The notes beneath the pieces are model-generated. The model made no database searches, was not told where the DNA came from, and was given only the letters and a program-made list of their open reading frames with translations. From positions 16,578,186 to 16,642,185 of the forward strand of contig NC_063052.1 in the NCBI RefSeq assembly GCF_018812025.1: a stretch of 64,000 nt of DNA, written 5' to 3'. Positions within the stretch are counted from its first letter, which is position 1; every line of letters starts with the position of its first letter. Positions 23,244 to 37,700 of this stretch are shown here, one piece after another. The position numbers and the translations under genes were made by a program. This DNA comes from Megalobrama amblycephala. Lineage: Eukaryota; Chordata; Actinopteri; Cypriniformes; Xenocyprididae.

Positions 23244-26200
23244 CTGTAGGAAGAGAAGTGAAATAATGATGTGAGAGGTTAGATACTGATAAGCTTTTGC
23301 CATCATAAACAGGATTATGAAGAACCTTTAAAATGCATGGACCTTTCCATTCAATCTTTTCTTTATAGCGGAAAAAGGTTCTTCAGATTATTAAAATGTT
23401 CTTCATACTAAGAAAAAAAAAAATTGGTTTTCTATGGCATCGCTGCAAAACCCACCTTTTGAAACCTTTATTTTTAAGAGTATATATTGTTGTGTACATG
23501 TATGCTGTGTACTTACTGCCTGACAGACCACTGATGTCCATGGTTGGCAGGTGTTTGGCCTTGAGGACCACCACATTTAGCCTGTGAGTAACAGGCTGGT
23601 AGGACAGTGAGACCAGCAATTCTCCACGACTTTCACACTATGGAGAAACAGAAAAGAAATTGAACAATTGTTTATTAGATGACCTGTCAGTGATCACAGC
23701 ACTGAAGTAGAAGGATTGCCCCAACGGCTCATGATACTCAGCCCTTTCAGACTCTGTCCCAAAGTAAGGTAAGCCTGGTGCAATTATCCATACTTCCCAG
23801 AGCAGTGCCAACAAGGGGAACAATGCCCAACACCCAGTGTTGTAGTCGAGACCAGCTCTTTGGAGTCCAAGTCCATGCCAAGACCAAGGGCCAGATTTAC
23901 TAACAGATTCCATCAGCACAAACCCTCTTTTGGCATAAAAAACTACTGTCAGGATTTACTAAAGACACGCAGTGAAAAATGAGCACAGAAAGGGCGTGGA
24001 CAGGATTATTTTTGCAGCTGACCTTATTGCATATGCATTTGTAGGAGTTTCCCTTTCAGACACAAAATTTATGGGAGGAGAGTATTTAAATTAATCATGC
24101 AAGGTGATTTACTAAGGTTTGCGCTAGTCAATTTACTGGTATTTGCACCATTATTTAACGTCCAAAAAAGCATGTCTCAAACCAGATGCTAATTTGCGCT
24201 GCTCTTGGTAGATTGCATTGGTCATTATGGAAATGATCTGGCTGCGTCTGTGTTCTTTAATTTGTGCATCGTCAGTAGATCACGTACAGAACTTTCCACT
24301 CCCATCTGCGCTTTTTTTTTTTAAGTACGCTCTCACGCTAATTTGCCCTGTTTAGTAATTCTGGCCTCAAGACTAGAAGAGGGTTGAGTCAGAGACAAGA
24401 CAGAGACCTGAAGAGGGTGTGAATGATTCAGGCAGTGTTAATAAGTTTGGGGTGAATAAAGCCTGGTTTTGCATCAGTGTTACATCATATAGTGCATCAT
24501 ATGTGCAAATCCGCAATGAGTCAAATGCTCTTGGATTGGTCTTGGAGCTCAGGCTTCAGACAGAGGCCATTTTGGGGTACTACAACATGACCATCAACCT
24601 TGTCCAAGTGCTTGCAATGCCCATGGCCATCATAGCCAGGTCAGTGTTGAGAGACCTGGTACCCCTGATTCTGGGACAAGGTAGAGTTTGAAAGTTATAA
24701 GATTAAGAGCTAAGGAAGTGTTGCAATATAGGAACACTGTGTTCTCCTGGCACTCCTGACCTCTGGGACAAAACCAGACTAAAAGTAAGATGTTTTTTGG
24801 AAATTGTCTTTGGAGGGTCCCCTTGCCAACAGCAGGGGTTTCAAATCTTGCTCACAGAGGACCACTGTCCTGCAGACTTTAGCCACAATTAAACACACCT
24901 GAATCAAGGTAATCAACGTTTACTAGAAATTCCCAGGAAGGTACGTTGGGAAAAACTGTAGCTACACTCTTCAGGATCTTTGTGCTGCTTAGGACAGGAT
25001 TTGGATACAACTGGCCAAAAGGATGACTGCAAGATGGACTGCTGGTGTCAAGTCTTCAGAAATACTGACAAGTACCTTCTGCCAATTAGCAAAGTCAGGG
25101 CCCTTCAACACTCCAGGAGCATTGAGAGGTATAGGGGCTTTCCTTTCAGTATGCATGGGGTCCCTACCTGTCCCATATGATATATCTCTGACAACCTAGA
25201 TGACGTCATTATCCACCTGGGGTTCTACAAGGAAAAACTACTTCATCTTCTGGACAGTGAAATGGACCATAGAGGAGGAGAGGGCATTTGCTGCAATTTC
25301 ACCAGAGCATGTCCTGCTCACATGATTCATTAAATTGCCACTTATTTTCTAGATGGACAAGTGTGAGGGAGAACTGCAATGGTGAGCCATCTGTGCAGCT
25401 GTCAGTTCTCCCTGGGCAATGGTGATCATATGTTCAGGTGGGTAACCAAGGTGAAATAATCAAAGGCACCTGTCCATTATCATAAGAGAAGACGACAAAA
25501 AGAACATTGGTGTCTCTGCAAACCATGCTTCAACTCCCACAGGACATTCATTTCTAACCCCATCTCTACGAATACAGTCTCGCAACCTGACACTTATGAG
25601 CACTGAAACCTCCAGCAACAAACATCTTAAAGGTGCCCTAGAACTTTTTTTAAAAGATGTAATATAAGTCTAAGGTGTCCCCTGAGTGTGTTTGTGAATT
25701 TTCAGCTCAAAATACCCCATAGATTTTTTTTTAATTCATTTTTTTAACTGCCTGTTTTGTGGCATAATTAGAAATGAGCCGATTCAGGGTGTGTGGCCCT
25801 TTAAATCTCGTGCTCCACGCCCCAAGAGCTCGCGCTTGCCTTAAACAACATAAAAAAAGTTCAATCAGCTAATACAACCCTCAAAATGGATCTTTACAAA
25901 GTGTTCGTCATGTAGCATGTCTAATCGCATAAGTACAGTGTTTATTTTGATGTTTACATTGATTCTGAATGAGTTTGAGGCTGTGCTCTGTGGCTAACGG
26001 CTAATGCTACACTGATGGAGAGATTTATAAAGAATGAAGTTGTGTTTATGCATTATACAGACTGCAAGTGTTTAAAAATGAAAATAACGACGGCTCTTGT
26101 CTCCGTGAATACAGTAAGAAACGATGGTAACTTTAACGACATTTAACAGTACATTAGCAAAATGCTAACGAAACATTTAGAAAGACAGTTTACAAATATC

Positions 26201-29200
26201 ACTAAAATATCATGTTATCATGAATCATGTCAGTTATTATTGCTCCATCTGTCTGTTGATTCAGCTGTGCACATCCAGACGTTCTGCCCTTGTCTAATGC
26301 CTTTCATAATGTTGGGAACATGGGCTGGCATATGCAAATATTGGGGGCGTACACCCCAACTGTTACGTAACAGTCGGTGTTATGTTGAGATTCGCCTGTT
26401 CTTCGGAGGTCTTTTAAACAAATGAGATTTATATAAGAAGGAGGAAACAATGGAGTTTGAGACTCACTGTATGTCTTTTCCATGTACTGAACTCTTGTTA
26501 TTTAACTATGCCGAGGTAAATTCAATTTTTGAATCTAGGGCACCTTTAAGGTGACTTTTAACCCAACTCTTTTAACTCTTTTTTTAATTATTATGAGTTA
26601 TGAAGCTCTGCCTCATAAAAGCAGTGTTAACAGCAAATTGTGATGACACAGGTATACAACAAGTTCTAAATGTAAAACAGCAAGTTGGCAAGTTGTTTAG
26701 CAATAAGCAACCAAATATAAACTGTCTTAATATTTTCCTCATTAAATGTTCATGTACTTTTTACAGTTTCTGAGTGTAGTTTCAGTGCTGAACTTTCACT
26801 GCCCCTCAATGGCAGAACAAGCATCCAGCCTCAACTCGGTTGCTGAGACCACAAAAAAAAAAAAAAAAAAGAAGAAGAAGAAGAAGCAAAGGAAGATAAC
26901 AGCTTAAGATATAAATAAAGCCACTCAATACCATTTAAAAGGACATCCTTTTCTAAACTGTTCTTCAAATTAATTTCTGGTCTACACAAATAATTGTTGC
27001 CTTATTTTCCAGGAAAAATATCGAAATTAATATGAGCAACATTGTTGACGAGCAATAAGTTGGTGCCTACTGTTAGATTTATGCTCAAAACAAGAAATAA
27101 AAACAATTTTAAATTGATTTTAAACTGTTTAAATGGGATAAGAAAAATTAACTTAATTCAAGCTATTTTTTTTTAAGTTGTTTATAATATAATATCTAAA
27201 TATATGTTTAGATATTTTTACTGTACAACAAGAAAAAAATTTAGACTGAAAAAGAAAATGATGCAGATTTAAATTCCTGTTCTGTTTTATTCTTTAAATA
27301 GGATATTGTGACTGCTAATATTTTTGGCTTCTTTCCTCAGTCACTTTGTACCCAAGCATCTGCTACATTTTTTTTTTCTGTGACAAAAACCTTCATCCAC
27401 ATCATATGCAAAGACTTTGCTTCTATAACTAGACATATAAACATTGCCTTTTCGCTTGCTTTTCTCTTGCCATCCCTGTCTTTGTTTTTCTCTTCTTTTA
27501 GAGTAAAGATTCCAGTCCTGCTCCTGGTTATCACCATGGCAACTTGCATTAGGTGGCATCCTGGAGCTAAACATGGACTTAAAACAGCCTTCATTTTAAT
27601 GTGTAATGCCTGTAAGTGTTTGTGATTTTCTTTAGCTGTAAAATGAGACACAGTCTCTATGGGTGACTGTGCTTGTTAAATGCTTAAATGGGGGTGGAGA
27701 TATTTAACAGTGTGCCCATGTTAATGTTACACCATGTTTCACTTATATGCCATACTTTTATGATAATCCAATTTATCCATGCAAAGAGTCCAAATAACTG
27801 GACTTAATTTGTACATATATTAGCTATTAAAAAGTCTTTGTCACGGTTGGTGGCTGTAGAGAAGCGCACAATGACAGAGTAAGAACAAAAAATAATATTA
27901 ATTTAATATTAAGAATCTTTAATCTATGATATTATTTTAAACAGAACACTCAGGAGATGAACTTGTAACATAACCAAATAAACTTAGACGTAAACATTAC
28001 TGGACAAATAATTAAGGAGAACTTGGTGGTTTCTGTAAATTTCAGGATCTGTTGTATGTCTCTAAAGTTGTATAAAAGGGATTACACTTTAGATACATTT
28101 AAGTGTCTATTCAAATACAACTATATACATGAACACTTTAAAACAGATACCTACAGATTTGATTGAGGTCAACCTAGTTTGACCTCAGCTAAATGTCATT
28201 AGGCTACTCTTATTCTGCACACATTCATTTTCTTTATCTTCCATGAAACTATAAGCGAGGGTAACGAGCATGGCGCTGCCGCAGTATGTCACGCACTCTT
28301 TATAATCACCCATCTCTCTTTCCACCACTCTCTCTCACTGCACAAACTGCACCCCATCTGTTTCCTGAGCTTTTTCTCCTTCCTTCTCTCCCATAATCCT
28401 CTCTCTCTCGCTCTCACTCTCTCTCTCTCTCTGTCTTTCTCTTGGCGGAATCGATTGTCCACCACTCCCAGCCAACACCCTAATGCTCCTGTCTTGTGGA
28501 GCCATAGGCACTGATTCAATTTAAGGATAGAAGAGTAGAAAGCAGACAGGAAGTTCTCTGATTTGAACAAGCTTACTCTGCATAGCGGGAACACAAGCTC
28601 AAATACTTATTTGCCACCAAGCACTAAAGATTTCCTGCCGCCAGAGAGAATGAGATTATGAACATCGCTTATAATGCTATTGTTCCTGTTTTGATGGAAA
28701 TACAGCAGCGTATTAGACTATGATTACTTGTTATGCAACAACTTTTAACAGTGTTCTGCTTGTGTTTGAGTGAAAATGGATGCAAAGCCTTCATCATGAC
28801 TCAATCGTGCTTTCTCTCTTTATTTCAATGGGTGTTCATTTAGGTCTCTTTTACACCTGCTATCTGTCTTGTGTGACCCGTTCATAAGCAGACAATCGAT
28901 GTTCTAAATATAGGTGTAAAAGAGGTTCAAAACATTTTGTGATCACAAACTATAGTACATTACAAGGTAGTCAAAAATGCAAGTGATCACAGTGGAGTGT
29001 AGACACTCATCTGTTCTAATGTCTCTCAGAAATTAAAGGGATAGTTCACCCAAAAATGAAAATTCTGTATAAATTTCTTTGTTCTGCTGTACGCAAAGGA
29101 AGATATTTGGAAGAATTTTTGTAACCAAGCAGCTCTCACGCCCCATAGTATTTTTTTCCTACTATGGTAGTCAATGGGGGGAGATATCTGCTTGGTTACA

Positions 29201-31687
29201 AATATTCTTCCTAATATCTTCCTTTGTGTTCAGCAGAACAAAGAAATGTATAAAGGTTTGGAACAACTTGAGGGGGAGTAAATGATGACAGAATTTTCAT
29301 TTTTTGGTTAAATATCCCTTTAACTGCCTAGACACCTCTCAATCATCCATTATTAAAACATAAATATTTCCATTTCAAATATATGCTGTTCTTTTGAAGT
29401 TGATGATATTTAAATGTTTCTTGAGCAGCAAATCAGCATATTAGAATGGTTTCTGAAGGATCATGTGACAATGAAGACTGGCATAATGGCTGCTGAAAAC
29501 TCAGTTTTGCCATAACAGTAATAAATTTTAATTTATTACTGTTATTTATTTTACATTTTAAGTTATTTTAACAGTTTTTGTAATCTTACCGACCCCAAAC
29601 TTAGTAGTGTATATACAGTATAGTTAAAACACCAGAGACCCTCCCTTCAAAACAAAATCACAAGTGGTTACAGGAAACACATTTTCCATCAATAACAGGC
29701 ATCAATACCATCTGTAAACAGGCATAAGAAACTACAGAAGCATAGAAAGTATCAATAATTTTTATGAAGTAAATATGCTAGTTGTTTTGTGTATGGGTAT
29801 CATTGCTAATGATGTGAGTATTAGCGCTATAGTTTCCACATGGTTGTACTGATGGATGCCCCCCCTTGCAGTCTGTAACCTTTATGGCTACACTCTCTGT
29901 CTGCAATAATGCCACTTTAATGGGCCATGGATCAATAGACACTCTCACCACCCATAAAGCCCAGCCCATATGCATAAGGAGCAAAATGGTATAGAGCTAC
30001 ATAATATAACATCTATAGTATGAAACACAGGATGATTTCAGTAGAAAATATGATTGATGTTTGTCCATGCAAAACTCTTTGCCAAAATGCTAAGAAGTTC
30101 TAAGTGGTTAAAAGGGCAATGCTATGTGGTTGCTAAGGTGTTCTAAGTGATTTTTAAGTGGTTTCTAATTCCCCACCCCTGAATCTCTATGATATTCTGG
30201 TCTCTAGATGTGGCTCAGGTAACTTCCCATCATCACTTACAAAAAGTAATCGGAACATTTCCTTAACAAACCTTGTAAAAAAGTGTGAAATGTACTGAAT
30301 TTATACTTAGTGTACTTTAAATCTTAAAAATATATTTGTAAATATTGTACTTGTAGATAATATATCAATGAAATAAGTGTACATAAAGATAATAAACTTG
30401 TTTCTTAATATAAACTGCTTCGTAACTCTTGCATTTTTATAATAATGTTAAATTAAAACTTATTTTAAAGTACACTTTAAATGTTTTAATACTATTGTGT
30501 CATTCTTTAAAGTACACTTATTTTGATATGCTGACTAACATACCATAGCATATGTAAAGTACTTGATTATAATTTTCCCTGGGTTATTCGATAATACAAG
30601 TTAATATATTTTAAATGAACTAAACTGTAACTTCATCTTTACAAATATGTAATTACAAATATATGTCAAATAAATGTGACAAATAAATAAAAAACATGAG
30701 ATGACAAATACCTGACACAAGTTTCAACAAATTGTGTGTGTGTGTGTGTGTATATATATATACAGTACAGTCCAAAAGTTTGGAACCACTAAGATTTTTA
30801 ATGTTTTTAAAAGAAGTTTCGTCTGCTCACCAAGGCTACATTTATTTAATTAAAAATACAGTAAAAAACAGTAATATTGTGAAATATTATTACAATTTAA
30901 AATAACTGTTTTCTATTTGAATATATTTCACAAAGTAATTTATTCCTGTGATGGCAAAGCTGAATTTTCACATGTCTTCAGTGTCACATGATCCTTCAGA
31001 AATCATTCTAAAATTCTGATCTGCTGCTCAAGAAACATTTAATGTGTACAATTGTACAAAATATTTGTGTACAATATTTTTTTTCAGGATTATTTGATGA
31101 ATAGAAAGTTCAAAAGAACAGTGTTTATCTGAAATCTAATCTTTTGTAACATTATAAATGTCTTTACTGCCACTTTTGATTGATTTAATGCATCCTTGCT
31201 GAATAAAAGTATTCATTTCTTTAATTTCTTTTCAAAAAAATAAAAATAAAAATTCTTACTGACCCCAAACTTTTGAACGGTATGTATAATGCTACAGAAG
31301 CTTTGTATTTCAGATAAATGCTGTTCTTTTGAACTTTCTATTCATCAAGGAATCCTGAAAAAAAAAAAGTACACAACTTTTTTCAACATTGAAAATAATC
31401 ATAAATGTTTATTGAGCAGCAAATCAGCATATTAGAATGATTTCTGATGGATCATGTGACACTGAAGACTGGAGTAATGATGCTGAAAATTCAGCTTTGC
31501 ATCACAGGAATAAATTACTTTGTCAAATATATTTAAATAGTACACAGTTATTTTAAATTGTAGTAATATTTCACAATATTACTGTTTTTTACTGTATTTT
31601 TAATTAAATAAATGTAGCCTTGGTGAGCAGACGAAACTTCTTTTAAAAACATTAAAAATCTTAGTGGTTCCAAACTTTTGGACTGTA

Positions 31688-31748
<61 letters not shown>

Positions 31749-34700
31749 ATTACTTTGTATTCTCACGGTTACAAATGCAGCTGCAAAGGTCACAAAAATC
31801 ACAAGTCGAAAGCTCATATATCATCTAAAATACAAAAATAAATAAATAAATAAAGTTCAAAATGTCAACACAATAAAATCAGCAGCTCTGTGACTTGGTC
31901 TCAAGAAAAAACTGTGGGATAATAGCTTCAATGAACTGGAATTGATGGAAGTGCTGTCACTCTGAAACTGCTTGTATCAATCACAGAGACGCTTAACCTG
32001 GGGCAAAAAGCTCAAAATCTTTTCTTTTACCCTATTTCCTATATCAGGTTTATGTCTCGAGAAGCTGGAGAAAGCCTTTCACCCACAATGACTGCCGCTA
32101 ACCGTAAAACATCTTGGGAGATCCATAAAAGGTTCGAGCAGCCATCTCATGGGAATGATTAAGTTTAACGATCGCTGCGTCGAATAACATCGGAGGAATA
32201 TGATGCCTTTTGCAGGGCCAGCAGCACCCAATACATACAGCTAAATTCGTTTGTTCTGAACACACAAAGTTTGGTAATTTACAGGAGTGACAATTGAATT
32301 CTACAAAAAATCTGCATAAAAATCACAGGGCACAGGCACAGACTTGACTCATTTTCATTCCGAGATTATGCTAGAAAAAACAACAAATAATAAGAAGCCC
32401 AAAATAAACCGAAATATATCCAAATGTTTTATATTGAAAACAAGACCAAAATATCGCACCTTGCACCTGCTCGCTTTAATAACTCCATAAATTTTATCAC
32501 TTTATGATTAAAACCAAAACAACAATTCTAAAAATTCTTAGAATAAATGGACGTGGTAACACTTTAAGAGAGTGCTTGGTGAAGCAGCTTTTTAAGCATA
32601 AACAAAACACATTGTCTCTGTCGAAAATTGCAGTCTTTAGTGGCTGGAATATTAAATTTCGTCAAAAATAGCTGATACCAAATACACAAGACACCAGAAC
32701 TTTGCTGTGGATACCACAAGGTCAATTATCGCAATTTAAGGAGCGAGTCATGTTCTGTACACACACAGAACAATAATTTAGGTGATTCACTTCTGTATTT
32801 AAAAGCGGTTGAACTTTACAGTGTGTATGTGGCCTAAGATATCCCTGTGCAAGGTCAAGAAACACTCACCTGTGTGTTCCTCTTGCTGATTTGCTGGGTG
32901 ATGTGCGCCCGTCCCGTGCTTGGGTCCACGCCCGCCAATGGCACGACTGCCTCCCCAATGACATCATCCCGTGCAAAGCGATCAAAGCTGAGCACCAGGA
33001 AGTGCAGGGTAAGCTCAGGCAGCGAGCTGTACGGGATGCCGTAGAAGGTGAACGTCTCGTCAAACACAGGCTCCAGAGTCTTCCTCAGTACACGTGTCTT
33101 CACTCGGTGCTTCTTCTCGGGTAGGATGGTCATCTTCACGTAGGGGTCAGAACTGCCCGCCTGTTCGTCCACTGCGGGGAGCCCCTGTGCTCCTACGATA
33201 GTGACAACGAGGGCCTTCTTGGGGAAGTTGTAGTCAATGGCCAGACTGAGCGTTCCCAGAGAGGGTGAGTTGAGACTGTAGGGTGATGCGGTTTTACTGG
33301 GTGCTTCACTGCTGCTTCCTGAGCTGCTCTCCATACAGCAGTAGTCCGCCCGGATGGGCAGCGCCCTCTCCAGTCTGGGAGGACCCACAGGGGGGACCAG
33401 GTGGTTCATCTGTAGGTGCGCAGTACCACCTTCGGGATCTGCATCCACAAGGAGCACATCGCCGTTTCGGGATCCACGACTCCATTCTCTTAACAAGGAA
33501 CTCGATCCTGAGCGCTGACCCACCCGTACAATCTTCTTGTTGTTGCTGAGGGTCTCAGGGTAGATGCTGATGCCTTTGAGCATGTGGATGAACTTGTAGG
33601 GGGGGTCAACGGGTGGGTCGTAGGGGCCGCTGGTCAGCTTGTACGCACCTGTCATTTGACGATATCGCCGCTGACAGCACGTCCAGAGGAAAACGGCCAC
33701 TGTCACGGAGACAACCAAGACCCCTGCACCCAGAAAACCTGCAAGCACTGGGGACACATCTGAAAGAGACAAAGACTGAGAATTAGATCACCCCTTGTGG
33801 AAAAGAAGTACACTTCTGCATACTTTTAAAAAGGGTATATTTTTTTACTTATATAATATGTCTAAGTATAATTATATATATATTTATATATACTTAAGCG
33901 CAAACTGAATGTAATGTTTTTGGGAGACTTGTGAGAAAGACCAAACAAGAACAAAAGAGTCACTTGATACTCTCTGTCAAGGAGGATGAAGGATTGGACA
34001 AGAATAGCACACAACAAGCATGCGGCCTCTATTTTTTTTTTAAAAAAGATAACTTTCCTATTGATATAACTCCTATTGAGTAGGATTTATAGAATAAAAA
34101 AACATCTACAAGTTCATTGTTCCTTTTTTCAAGGGAATGGTCCCTTACTTTCCACCTAGATAATAAATAAAATTATCTTTTAACATTATATGCCTTCTTT
34201 TAAATATAAATGATGGAATATATATGTCAGAAACAAGGAAATTACTAAAATGTCCAGTGAAAAGGTTTATAAAACTATTACCACAGGGAATTTGAGACTA
34301 GACTTGGAGTCTATATCAGAGAGCTATGAACATTCACGGTAATAAAAAATACTTCTACACCATACTACAGCAAACTATCTTCTGTGAGTTTGAATAAATA
34401 AATAAAGTTTAGATTTAAAAGCAAACCACAGAAACATTTCACAGTTTGCAGGCACTTGCTCATTTAAAAACGGCAGTTTCTACCCTCAGACTGCAGATTT
34501 AAGATGCCAGAATATTTCAGAAACAGAGCAAAGCAAACATTCATACAGCAAGTGACATACTAAATAAATATACTCGAACTGAAAAGGTCATCATTTTATT
34601 TTTTGTCTTTGCATACTGTAATGTGTTGCTTGTACTTTTAATACATATTTTAGACATGCAGTTATATACAAATGATTGTGAATTTGTTATTATTTATAGC

Positions 34701-37700
34701 CACTGTTTCTAATGTTGTCTTTTGTCTATTCATAAATCTTTATATACAAATTAAAGGGTTAGTTCACACAAAAATGAAATTTCTGTCATTACTGTCATGT
34801 TGTTACTCACCCTCATCCATAAGACCTTCGTTCATCTTTGGAACACAAATTAAGATATTTTGATGAAATCCGAGAGGTTGTTTTATCCTCCATTGAAAGC
34901 AATGAAATTACAACATTCAAGGTCCAGAAAAGTAGTAAAAACATTGTTAAAATAGTCAAGAGTGACTACAGTGGTTCAACCTTAATATTATGAAGCAACA
35001 AGGATCTTTTTGTCTGCAAATAAATAAAAAATAAATAACGACTTATTCAACAAATTCGTCTCTCCCCTGTCTTTCGCCTATGCTATTTACGTTCAGCACT
35101 TCTGTGTTTACATCTGAACGCCGGCTCGGTATTGGCCGAAGCTGTTCACGTGAGCAGCACAATGCAAGTGTGTGATGCTGATGCAGGAGCCGGCCAATAC
35201 TGAGCTGGCGTTCTGACGTAGAACACAGAAGCGCTGGACGTAAATAGAATAGGAGAATGACAGGGGAATTTGTTTTGCACACAAAAAGGAAAAAACATCA
35301 AAAATATCTTAATTTGTGTTCCAAAGATGAACAAAGGTCTTGGACATGAGGGTGAGTACTTAACTGTACTTAAGTGAACTAACCCTTTAAGTGTGCAGAG
35401 AACATCAACAATTTTAACAAGAATGAATAACATTACCAAAACGCAGAATAACATTTCATGCAGAAATCACCAACAAATCTTTGCATATTATTTTTTCAAA
35501 ATCACACATTAACTTCAAAATTTGGATACAAAAAGCATAATTACTGCTGCAGGACTGTAACTACATCTAACTAAATACTGTGCACAAATCATTTTCTTCA
35601 TAACTCATAATAGTCTAGTTTGGATTGTGTTTCAAGAGAAAAACATCTGGTCTGAAAGTGAATTAAACAGAACAACAAACATGGCCACCGATGGCCTCAA
35701 ATTGAGGTAAGAGACTGACCCAGTTAGATGTAGAACAGAGAGTAACAGGGAAGAGAACTCAGAAAAACAGCAGCAGTGCTTCAGGTCAGTCTAGGCAATT
35801 GCAAAAACATGAATATGGAAATAAAAAAAATAAAAAAAAAACATTAAACATTAAAAAAAAAACATTTGTGTGAGAGAGAGAAAAAAATAGCTTTCTAGGT
35901 ATTGAAATTATCCATGGTAATGAAAAACTATTTTCTGGGTATATTGCAGGATAATTCTTGCTCTTGGCTGCAGCTTAGATTCTTTCCTGTTTAATTCATG
36001 ACTGTTTGTTTCTTGCTTGTTTCACAGCCATTTGCTACCTAATGGGGCTGATGCTGAGCACAGCAGTTATATTTATGATCATGGATTCTTTATTACAGTC
36101 CATGAGAAGATCCAGCAGTAACATTCACCTGGCTGGAGCATTTACTGTTATTCACACAGACCTAATCTCAACACACAGACATCTCTTCTGTTTCATTAAA
36201 GGTGACAAAATTGACACTGCTGATAGAAACTGGTCATTTATATGGCTGTCATATCTGGCTCATTAAAACAATTCCCCTGAAACTTTCAAATGTCAGAAAC
36301 AGACTATAACAAGCTTAACCAGAGCTGGCAGGTGCTACTTTTGCCCCAAGCTGCAGGGCATTCAATTAGGAAACATCACACAGTGGGTTCCCTCTGCCCA
36401 AACACCTTTCATAACAGACATGGTAACACGCCATTGTCCGGAGGGCTCTACACATGGCTTTAGGGCAAAATTAAACAATTACCACCCGTAATTGGGAAAT
36501 GGTTAGTTCCACAAAAGTTTGTGTTTCGCAATATCTCATTTTGTGGGGGCATGGCCTGCGAATGCCGACTCTGATTCTGTCAGGTCAATCGTGGCATTCA
36601 GAGGTCAAATATTACGCTGTCGTCTGTCATCTAGAGTTTCAGAGCATTGTAAAAGCTCAATAGAATATAGAATGTCAATTTACAGCACCTTTTTTTAAAT
36701 TGAATAAAAACATAGAGCAGACACTTTATTTACAATTTTGTAGATTAAATTTTTTTAATTTTATGCAGAAAAGAAACATCGGCATTTTGCTTCAACCAAA
36801 TTTGTTTGAATGTGCCTGACGTTATAATTACGAATTCCCAACTCATACATATGAACTTCTCAGGACTTTAACGCACAGACTTCAGTCATTACTGCAGTAT
36901 TGGTGCAGTGTCTTGTTAGTAGGTTGATTGTTTTGGACATTGTTTTTTCTTTGAAATAACAAGATTTAAGATAAAATACAGATACGTAAAATTATTATGC
37001 AGCAAAATCTCCAGAGTTAAATCAACTCTGCTTGGAGTACATTTGGTCCCTCTCAAAATAATGTTAAAGTAACACTGAAGCAGAGTTAATGTTAATGAGA
37101 TAATTAAGCAGTTAATTAAGTGATGATTAAGCATTAGTGATGAACACCTGCTGTTAACAAGCAGAATCAATGAAGAAAAGAGAAACACAAGAACTACAAC
37201 TGACTTCAGCCACAGTCTTATGCCAAGTTTACACTACAGGATTTTAAGCCAGATTTTAAGAACTACTCAACGACGCATCAAAGAGGCTCGCTGCCGCGTC
37301 GCCGACGCCTCACTGATGCCAGACAAATATCTAGCATGCAAAATATCTGGAGCTGTCAGCCAACTCGATATCCTGTGGTGTCACGTGTCGTGTAACAGCT
37401 AATGAAATATACACTGATGTCTATGGAAGCAGCAATAACAGTCCATTCAAATAGCCTATAATTTGCCGACGTTTATTCATATCAGATATACACCGGCCAC
37501 ATGTATTTCGGTACAAATTGATGAATTCACATGCTGTAGCCTAAAAAACCAACTGACAGAACTCTCTGAACTAAAGTGCAAACAAACAAGACGGCGCCCA
37601 TCTTGCGTTATAGATTAAGATCACTTGCAAATTAATGAGAATCAGAATATCAGATAGTTGATGACATGGTGAGAAAAGCGATACATCTGTCATATAGTGT

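Noticed and set aside
27308..27651. Overlapping frames on both strands of about 105 codons
   Set aside because: No motif, low complexity, within syt11 intron 2.
28289..28594. Arg/Glu-rich minus-strand frame
   Set aside because: Produced by the CT microsatellite; no splice support or conservation evidence.
31548..31817. Minus-strand frame with Tyr-Ile repeats
   Set aside because: It translates the TA microsatellite and the fold-back arm; no protein motif.
33283..33549. Plus-strand frame opposite syt11 exon 2
   Set aside because: Shadow of the real minus-strand exon.
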